A stretch of 48,407 nt of DNA, taken from positions 1-48,407 of the forward strand of contig NZCK01000018.1 of NCBI GenBank assembly GCA_002688265.1, written 5' to 3'. Position numbers and translations under genes: made by a program. Source of the stretch: an archaeon (GTDB lineage Archaea > Nanobdellota > Nanobdellia > Woesearchaeales > GW2011-AR9). Positions 42,898 to 48,407 of the stretch are shown here, piece after piece. Position 1 is the first letter of the stretch. Every line of letters starts with the position of its first letter. The notes below the pieces were generated by a model, which saw nothing but the letters and a program-made list of their open reading frames with translations, did no database searches and was not told where the DNA came from.

Positions 42898-44115
42898 TCA
42901 CAAAATGAAATACAGAATAACTGGCACTATTAATGAACCCATCAAATGATTCTTTCCTACACCAAAAAAGCTAGCCATCAAACCAACGCAAGTAGCAGTT
43001 AGAAGAATCACCAAACCAACTAGGCCATCAAAAATAAAAGTCAAACAAGTTATCAATAGAATAATCCCAAAAATCACATCCACATAATTAACGCGTGACA
43101 TCACGCGAGAGAACACTTTCGACAAGTACACAGTCAAAAGAGAAGCTATACTCCCCACAACCAACGCAACGCCTAAAAACAAAATCATCATTTGCAGATC
43201 AACAACTGATACTAATTCACGCACAGCAACGATTGCTCCATTACGCGCTTTAGAAAGGGCATACACTGTTCCAATAGAAATCAACATATTGGCTGTGTTA
43301 ATTCCTCCGACCAATGTCAGAAATGTTTCAGCTCTTCTCTCACGAATAATTTCATTAGCTACAATTGCTGCTTGACTATTTCCAAAGCCGGGCAAAAATG
43401 CTGCAACAAATCCCACTAAGCTAGCAGCACTAACTGCGCGAGCAGCAGAACTAATTGGCAACTGCAAAGGCAAGCTCAAGTCTTGCGCAGGTACAGTAGC
43501 TTTTTGCATTAAACTAACTAACATTATTGAAAATCCAAACAATCCTGAAAGCAGAGGAAACAATGGTTGCGAGAGAGATTTCATGGAAAGGACCACAACA
43601 CCCAAGGCGCCAGCCAACAAAAAGCAACACAGTGTAATCAAACGTTTACCTTTCTCGCGCAGAATCATTATTGCCATAATTACAATTAAGATGTAACCTA
43701 TCAACGAATCAATTATTGGATACACAATTGCCATTCCAAACAGAAATAAAGGAAACACAAGTAAAGACAAAAGCAAACATCCGTAACTTCCAATAACTGT
43801 ACACAGAATTGCGTTATGTCCTTCGCCGCGATGCAAAAGCACATGCCCAGGCAAGACAGACAACGCTTGCGCTTCATCTGGTGCTCCAAGATAAATTGAA
43901 GGCAAAGAATCCAAAAACGAGTGTGTGATGGCAAGAGAAATAATGTAAACACAAAGCAAAGTAGCAGAAGTAAACGAAAGTAGCAAGGGCGACAAGGACA
44001 ATAAAAGAACAGAGATTAAGTTAACGTGGATTCCAGGGAACAGGCCTGTAAAAATCCCTGATAAGACCCCAAGAACAACTGCAATCACCAATTCTAGAAA
44101 CATATAAATCAGCAA
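42898..44115 (-). CDS. TctA/DUF112-type multi-spanning membrane protein
   Basis: This 405-residue protein has about ten membrane helices. The N-terminal GVLSGIFTGLFPGIHVNLIS and the internal repeat GFVAAFLPGFGNSQAAIVANE are the paired Pro-Gly re-entrant motifs of the TctA/DUF112 family; FLDSLPSIYLGAPDEAQALSVLPGH and GGINTANMLISIGTVYAL are also typical. The bacterial relatives are permeases for tricarboxylates, but the archaeal branch usually lacks the periplasmic binding protein and so is of unknown substrate. ATG 44103 (MFLELV) is an alternative start. Confidence 0.92.
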   Translation of the reverse strand: MLIYMFLELVIAVVLGVLSGIFTGLFPGIHVNLISVLLLSLSPLLLSFTSATLLCVYIISLAITHSFLDSLPSIYLGAPDEAQALSVLPGHVLLHRGEGHNAILCTVIGSYGCLLLSLLVFPLFLFGMAIVYPIIDSLIGYILIVIMAIMILREKGKRLITLCCFLLAGALGVVVLSMKSLSQPLFPLLSGLFGFSIMLVSLMQKATVPAQDLSLPLQLPISSAARAVSAASLVGFVAAFLPGFGNSQAAIVANEIIRERRAETFLTLVGGINTANMLISIGTVYALSKARNGAIVAVRELVSVVDLQMMILFLGVALVVGSIASLLTVYLSKVFSRVMSRVNYVDVIFGIILLITCLTFIFDGLVGLVILLTATCVGLMASFFGVGKNHLMGSLIVPVILYFIL

Positions 44116-44154
44116 ATTAGAGACTTAAAATACTTTTCACATTTACCTATATAT

Positions 44155-45888
44155 TCATTTATTAATCAAAACCAAATCTTCAGTAAAAGCTTCTAGATAA
44201 GCATTAAACACTGCATATTCTGATAAGATTTCAGTGGAGTTCATTCCAACTGACTTTTCTACAATTTCTCGATTTTCATCTATGATAAAATATTTGTCTT
44301 CAGATTCAAAGTATCCTACTAGGTTTGAAGCAGTTGTACCAATAATATAACTAAATTCTTCACTTATAATAGAATCATAAACTCCAATCTCTTTTAATAA
44401 AATATCTTTGAAATTAACTTGTGAGTACACAGATGCATCTTCAGAATTACTAAACTTTTGATTAAAGACAAAGAGTGGTATTTGGTAAGCTTCAATTGAA
44501 TACATTCTATACGAACTTTTGGACCCATGGTCTGCGGTAATTAGAATTGTAGTATCTTCCAATAAATCATTCTCTTCTAAAAAAGAATAAATTTCCATAA
44601 GGTACATGTTGTAATATTCAACTGGTGTTAGGCCAAATTCTTCTTCGTATGTTTGGGTATGTCCATACACAAATTCTTGCAGTAAGAACAATTTGTCATG
44701 AGATAAAATTGCTTCTTTTACATCATCAAAAATTTTCATATCTTCACAAGCTTGTTGATATTGTAATTCATGTAAACAAAGATAATTTGGATCTAGTTCT
44801 GAGTAATCTTCTTGAGCAATAGTTATGCGTGAACTCCAAGGGTAACGGTAGCCCCCTACCCAGGGTGTTTCAACGGAAGAAATAGCAAAAACTGTTTCAT
44901 AATTTTGTATATTGAACAGTTCTAACAATCCATCTTGCTTGCGTATTTTTGCATCAAATTTTTCAACCCAATCTAGATGCGAATATGATTCATAAGGGAT
45001 AAAAACAGAGTAGAGCATTGATTGAACTGCAGTTTTACTATCTTGTTGTGCGGAGAGATAATTGTTGTAGCTGTGTGTGTTCTGTGAGATAGTTTCAAAA
45101 AAGTTATCTTCCGAACTAATTTTTGCAATATCTTTTTCAAAATCATCTATGGTGACTTCTTCCATTACAAAGACTAAAACCCTGTGCTGTTCTGGCAGCC
45201 CTAAATTCAAATCTGTAAGGTGTTTATTGATTGAATAAATTTTTGATTCATCAAATTCTATTGTATCTAGGTCATCAAATTCAATATTAATATCTTCTTC
45301 AGTATCAACTGGGATTAATCGATTAGACAAAGGGTGGGTAAATTCATCTGCTAATGTAGTTGGGATGATAACAACTGCAGCAATTGAGATTAATATCAAA
45401 AGCAAGTGTATTTTTGGAATAGTGTGGTTATTCTCAACCTTAGCAAGGAATGTTTTTCTCAAATGATGTAACAGATATAGATCTAATTCAATGTTCATAA
45501 ACAGAAAGGTTGTTACAACAATAGCTGACACAACTAACAAGTAAGTTGGTATCACATTACTTAATCCAAAATGTAGTAAACCCAAATTTAAATCAAAAAT
45601 CGAATAATTTTTTATTAGTGATTCATCAAGAAAATACGCTTGTGCTAGTGAGATAAAACTAATAAGTAATGTAAAAGAATAGAAAAGAACATGCGATACA
45701 ATGTAAAGTCTACCTTGTTTCCAAAAATCTGAAAAGAAAAACGCATAAATCAAATACAAGACTGCAAATTCAAAGATGCTAGTTGTAATTATCAAGGAAA
45801 CATTTGTGCTTCTAGTAAATTTTATGAAAGTAGTTATGGCGAGAACAAAGAAAATAAATCTGAACCTCGCTTCTAGTAATTTCACCAT
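44155..45888 (-). CDS. Membrane-bound sulfatase/LTA-synthase-like alkaline phosphatase superfamily protein
   Basis: This 577-residue protein has about five N-terminal membrane helices (to about residue 175) and a C-terminal extracytoplasmic domain of the alkaline phosphatase superfamily. Visible landmarks are RVLVFVMEEVTIDDF (metal/acid strand), the candidate nucleophile segment QQDSKTAVQSML and the metal-binding TTILITADHGSKSSYRM. The layout matches phosphoglycerol/phosphoethanolamine transferases, so it may decorate envelope lipids or glycans. The substrate is unknown. A TAATTTAAACC box about 28 nt before the ATG points to leaderless expression. Confidence 0.85.
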   Translation of the reverse strand: MVKLLEARFRFIFFVLAITTFIKFTRSTNVSLIITTSIFEFAVLYLIYAFFFSDFWKQGRLYIVSHVLFYSFTLLISFISLAQAYFLDESLIKNYSIFDLNLGLLHFGLSNVIPTYLLVVSAIVVTTFLFMNIELDLYLLHHLRKTFLAKVENNHTIPKIHLLLILISIAAVVIIPTTLADEFTHPLSNRLIPVDTEEDINIEFDDLDTIEFDESKIYSINKHLTDLNLGLPEQHRVLVFVMEEVTIDDFEKDIAKISSEDNFFETISQNTHSYNNYLSAQQDSKTAVQSMLYSVFIPYESYSHLDWVEKFDAKIRKQDGLLELFNIQNYETVFAISSVETPWVGGYRYPWSSRITIAQEDYSELDPNYLCLHELQYQQACEDMKIFDDVKEAILSHDKLFLLQEFVYGHTQTYEEEFGLTPVEYYNMYLMEIYSFLEENDLLEDTTILITADHGSKSSYRMYSIEAYQIPLFVFNQKFSNSEDASVYSQVNFKDILLKEIGVYDSIISEEFSYIIGTTASNLVGYFESEDKYFIIDENREIVEKSVGMNSTEILSEYAVFNAYLEAFTEDLVLINK

Positions 45889-46041
45889 CCTGATCTAATT
45901 AAATATTCAGGGTTTAAATTACTTGTCTAAAAAACATTTAACGAAGTAATTTAGCATATTGGCTGTGTGTTCGCTTTTGCTAAATTAAAATCTGCTGTAT
46001 AAGAATAAACATTTAAATACCTCTTCTTCCTCCTAAAATCT

Positions 46042-46506
46042 ATGTTTCAAAACCGTCAAGGAATCGCGCCAATTGTAGCCACATTACTTTTAATCAGTTT
46101 TGCAGTAGCCATTGGAATTGTAATCATGAATTTCGGGCGTGCTCAAGTACAATTAGAAAGTAAGTGTGCAGTTGATATTGGTTTAATTTTTTCAGAAATT
46201 GGTGGAGAGACTCAGGTTTGTATTGATCGTGAAAAAGATATTATCAAGCTTTCAGTTGAGAATGGTGTAAATATTGAGACAACGGGTTTAATGGTAAATG
46301 TGATAGGAACGGAGAGGGCCGAAAGTTTCGAATTAACAGATGCTGCAATAAGTAAGGCTGGAGTTTACTTAACTGATTTGGGTTACAACTTAGCTGCAAA
46401 TGGTGAGATTAGGCAATTGAAGGTAATACCTTTAATAACTCCTTTTGACGAGGAAGTAGTTTGTACTGAGCAAGCTTTAGTGGCTGAGAGTATTTCTGAT
46501 TGTTAA
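46042..46506 (+). CDS. Archaeal type IV pilin/archaellin-like protein
   Basis: This 154-residue protein starts RQGIAPIVATLLLISFAVAIG, a prepilin-type signal plus the hydrophobic N-terminal helix that assembles into filament cores; cleavage would fall after Gly7. The C-terminal domain is beta-rich with four Cys (KCAVDIGL, QVCIDREK, VVCTEQ, SDC) that may form disulfides. No pilus ATPase or prepilin peptidase is in the window. ATTTAAATAC about 28 nt upstream of the ATG suggests leaderless transcription. Confidence 0.87.
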   Translation: MFQNRQGIAPIVATLLLISFAVAIGIVIMNFGRAQVQLESKCAVDIGLIFSEIGGETQVCIDREKDIIKLSVENGVNIETTGLMVNVIGTERAESFELTDAAISKAGVYLTDLGYNLAANGEIRQLKVIPLITPFDEEVVCTEQALVAESISDC

Positions 46507-46572
46507 TATTAACATCTTCAATATCTAAATTCTTACAATACTTTTTTATTCTAGCACCTATCACATGTTATT

Positions 46573-47403
46573 ATGCAAATTGAAATTAGTCTAAACAAAT
46601 CTGTGGATGAGAACGCAGGAATTTATTATAACAAAGCCAAAAAAGGCAAGAAGAAGTTGGAGGGAGCGAAAGCCACTGTAGAGAAATATCAAAAAGAGTT
46701 AGAAAATCTTCAAGGTAAAGAGGCAGAGTTTCAAGAGAAAGAAGCAACTAAAGAAGCTAAAAAAGCCAAAAAATTAGCTAATCAAAGATGGTATTCTAAA
46801 TTTCATAATTTTATTTCCAGTGAAGGTTTTGTTTGTGTTGGTGGTAGAGATGCTACTCAAAATGAGATTCTGATCAAGAAGCATACTGAAGTAAATGATT
46901 TAGTTTTGCATACTGATATGGCAGGCAGTCCTTTTTTTGTTATCAAAGATGGACAAAATAAGAAGTGTACAGAAATTACAATTGAAGAAGCAGCTCAGGC
47001 AGTTGCTTGTTATTCTAGAGCGTGGAAAGAAGGGCATGGGACTGCTGATGTTTTGTATGTTAAACCAGAACAAGTATCTAAGGAAGCAAACCCTGGCGAA
47101 CATTTAGCTAAAGGCAGTTTTATGATTCGTGGTAAGACTAAATATTTGCATCCCAAGTTAGAGTTTGCAGTTGGGAAAACAACCTCTAAAGAAGGGGAAG
47201 AGGAATTGGTTAGTGGTCCTGCTATGACGATCATTAAATTGTGTCAAGATTACGTTTTAATTTTACCTGGAAGGGAGAAGAAGTCTGCGCTTGCAAAATT
47301 AATCAAGAAGGAGCTTAAAATTGGTGACTTGGATGATTTAGTGGCTGCTTTACCTGCTGGTGGTGCTCAGATTAAGAAGCAAAGGAAACGTAAAAATAAG
47401 TAG
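46573..47403 (+). CDS. NFACT-R (DUF814) RNA-binding domain protein, short form
   Basis: This 276-residue protein holds a coiled-coil segment (residues about 25-70, KATVEKYQKELENLQ) followed by the NFACT-R domain (WYSKFHNFISSEGFVCVGGRDATQNE; HTDMAGSPFFVIKD; AWKEGHGTADVLYV). Full RqcH/NEMF-type proteins have an additional N-terminal NFACT-N half of about 300 residues, absent here. The family binds stalled large ribosomal subunits with peptidyl-tRNA. The short form may be a partner of a separate NFACT-N protein or a specialised tRNA-binding factor. A basic tail ends KKQRKRKNK. Confidence 0.9.
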   Translation: MQIEISLNKSVDENAGIYYNKAKKGKKKLEGAKATVEKYQKELENLQGKEAEFQEKEATKEAKKAKKLANQRWYSKFHNFISSEGFVCVGGRDATQNEILIKKHTEVNDLVLHTDMAGSPFFVIKDGQNKKCTEITIEEAAQAVACYSRAWKEGHGTADVLYVKPEQVSKEANPGEHLAKGSFMIRGKTKYLHPKLEFAVGKTTSKEGEEELVSGPAMTIIKLCQDYVLILPGREKKSALAKLIKKELKIGDLDDLVAALPAGGAQIKKQRKRKNK

Positions 47404-47442
47404 CAATATTCTTAAAGAAACTTAATGAATCACATATCTTGT

Positions 47443-47556
47443 GTCCCCGTAGTTTAGCATGGATATGACGCAAGCTTGCGGTACGCGTAAAGCACAGCTT
47501 AACGGATTTTGCGTTGCAAATAGCTTGAAACCCGAGTTCAAATCTCGGCGGGGACA
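47443..47556 (+). tRNA. tRNA-Arg(GCG) with 40-nt intron
   Basis: Acceptor GTCCCCG/CGGGGAC, anticodon stem CAAGC/GCTTG and T-arm CCGAG-TTCAAAT-CTCGG are perfect. The loop is TTGCGG|intron|A, giving TTGCGGA and anticodon GCG with the intron at the canonical 37/38 site. The splice motif has a central helix TTGC/GCAA, bulges GG^T and AT^A and outer helix ACGC/GCGT. Upstream promoter is weak to the eye. An integrase gene begins 81 nt downstream. Confidence 0.96.
47482..47521 (+). other. tRNA-Arg(GCG) intron, position 37/38
   Basis: This 40-nt intron starts TACGCGTAAAGC and ends TTGCAAAT. Its 5' part with the preceding base (TGCGGTACGCGT) also occurs near the orphan tRNA-Leu repeat at about 25667, a 12-base coincidence noted but unexplained. 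Confidence 0.88.
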
Positions 47557-47616
47557 CTTCTTTTCATTTCTGAGTCTCTTCCATGTGTTTAACAGAATTT
47601 TATATAATTCGTGCAA

Positions 47617-47634
47617 TGTCCCAAAGGAGGGACA
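47617..47634 (+). promoter_or_regulatory. Inverted repeat over the integrase Shine-Dalgarno
   Basis: TGTCCC-AAAGGA-GGGACA is a perfect 6-bp inverted repeat that contains the AAGGAGG ribosome-binding site directly upstream of the integrase ATG (47637). A TATA box TTTTATATAA lies at about 47597-47606. It could be an operator or an RNA hairpin hiding the ribosome site. Confidence 0.5.
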
Positions 47635-47636
47635 AA

Positions 47637-48407
47637 ATGGCAAAAGATGACATCTATGGAAACAAGCGAAGATATGAGAATTTGGTTTCAAATCTTGAAT
47701 CGTTTCTAGAGGTACCAGAAATCAAGAAGGGAAGGGGAAAACGCAAGTATTACATCAAATACAAGCAGAATCTCAAACACTTTTCAAAGCTCTGTACTCA
47801 TTTTGAGATGAAAGATTTGAGTTTTTCTCGCAGAGTTCGTGTAATTGGCGTATTGCTTTTCATCACTTCTATTGTAAACAAAGATCTCAAAGATTGTACA
47901 CGAGATGATATTAACGAAATCATTGCTGCAATGCATAAGGTAAACACTACTGTTTCTAGTAAAACATCTTTCATCAAGAACATCAAGTGCATCTGGCGTG
48001 TGCTGTTTCCAGAAAAGGATCATTTAGGCAGAGATGACGAAACCTTGTGTCCATATGTCGTGCGGCATCTCTCACGTAAAATGGATAAGAGCAAAGAAAC
48101 ATTGCGTAATGAGAAGTATACTATTGAGGAATTTCAGCAGATTATCAAATTCTTTGAGAAAGACCCTAAGGTTCAAGCCTTCATTACAATCATGCAGGAA
48201 ACGTATGCAAGGCCTCAAGAGTTGCTGTATTTGAAAATACGTGACTTGCAACTGTTTGATAACTATGGTGTGGCGCGAGTGTCAGAACATGGGAAAGAAG
48301 GATGTAAATTGATTCAGTTTGAGAATCTATCGTATCCCTATCTGTTGAAATGGTTGGGTGAACACCCTTTGGCAAACGACCCAAATGCTTTTTTGTTTAT
48401 CAATGAA
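47637..48407 (+). CDS. Tyrosine recombinase / integrase (3' truncated by window; not in ORF track)
   Basis: The frame from ATG 47637 is open to the window edge (257 codons) and so was not listed. It begins MAKDDIYGNKRRYENLVSNL. A SAM-like core-binding domain (about residues 70-160) precedes the catalytic domain, where ATYARPQELLYLKIRDL-like sequence places the first catalytic Arg at about residue 192 and VSEHGKEGCKL the beta-hairpin Lys at about 220; the HxxR and Tyr lie beyond the edge. The start of the sequence has a strong AAGGAGG Shine-Dalgarno. Codon use and GC look a little higher than the neighbours. Directly following tRNA-Arg, it probably belongs to an element integrated there. Confidence 0.88.
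   Translation, partial: MAKDDIYGNKRRYENLVSNLESFLEVPEIKKGRGKRKYYIKYKQNLKHFSKLCTHFEMKDLSFSRRVRVIGVLLFITSIVNKDLKDCTRDDINEIIAAMHKVNTTVSSKTSFIKNIKCIWRVLFPEKDHLGRDDETLCPYVVRHLSRKMDKSKETLRNEKYTIEEFQQIIKFFEKDPKVQAFITIMQETYARPQELLYLKIRDLQLFDNYGVARVSEHGKEGCKLIQFENLSYPYLLKWLGEHPLANDPNAFLFINE

Noticed and set aside
47372-47691. Minus-strand ORFs of 61 and 89 aa and a plus-strand 63-aa ORF over tRNA-Arg
   Set aside because: They are translations of the tRNA-Arg region. The RRDLNSG-type reading is the usual false ORF from a T-arm.
47784-48384. Minus- and plus-strand short ORFs at the right end
   Set aside because: They are shadows of the open integrase frame starting at 47637.
1-48407. CRISPR array, rRNA genes, insertion sequences
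   Set aside because: I looked for regularly spaced repeats, rRNA cores and transposase-like ORFs and saw none.

Overview
The window looks like a piece of chromosome from a low-GC archaeon, most likely a DPANN lineage of the Woesearchaeota/Pacearchaeota type. The archaeal marks are TFB, aIF2-alpha, eL42, eS27, Nop10, uS15, GatD, archease, archaeal-type AlaRS and TrmI, a PAC2 chaperone, tRNA genes with bulge-helix-bulge introns, and many TATA boxes 24-30 nt upstream of start codons (leaderless mRNAs). The DPANN guess is inference: it rests on the many small orphan genes, the Cys-rich lipoproteins, the acidic S-layer-like protein, the NosD-like giant surface protein and the NFACT-R-only protein. 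No phylogeny could be run.

Layout. 1-6649: 3' part of a giant parallel beta-helix surface protein, followed by a NUDIX hydrolase, an M32 carboxypeptidase, an archaeosortase-type membrane protease and an alpha/beta hydrolase. 10998-11705: a LAGLIDADG endonuclease gene runs antisense into a tRNA-Asn gene that carries a non-canonical intron. 11814-15633: dUTPase, TrmI, S-layer-like protein, a coiled-coil protein and an unlisted 48-aa membrane protein. 15832-18247: TFB and a tandem HIT protein with degenerate active sites. 18281-22252 (minus): an S-adenosylmethionine by-product salvage operon, ahcY, an adenosine-kinase/MTA-phosphorylase fusion, a structured spacer, then apt. 22450-25443: gatD, a lipoprotein, a VIT1/CCC1 transporter and a guanylate-kinase-like enzyme. 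25510-25708: tRNA-Leu(GAG) whose 3' end is duplicated 106 bp downstream. 28734-30313 (minus): the archaeal translation operon eL42-eS27-aIF2alpha-Nop10 (eS27 and Nop10 are missing from the ORF track). 31178-38181: ITPase, argS, alaS, archease, uS15 and tRNA-Gln. 38240-44115: class I FBPase/SBPase, DoxX, tRNA-Leu(UAG) with intron, two secreted proteins and a TctA/DUF112-type membrane protein. 44155-47403: membrane sulfatase-fold enzyme, type IV pilin-like protein, NFACT-R protein. 47443-48407: tRNA-Arg(GCG) with intron, then a tyrosine recombinase running off the right edge, probably the start of an integrated element.

How the genes work together. AhcY makes adenosine and the fusion protein would phosphorylate it; the fusion's MTAP half releases adenine from methylthioadenosine and Apt turns that adenine into AMP. 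This closes purine recovery from methylation and polyamine by-products. Three of the four tRNA genes have introns, which fits the presence of archease, the RtcB ligase cofactor. tRNA-Gln has the A1-U72 pair expected for the archaeal GatDE route, and gatD is present.

No gene-free stretch exceeds about 300 bases once the unlisted small genes and tRNAs are placed. I see no CRISPR array, rRNA gene or intact insertion sequence.
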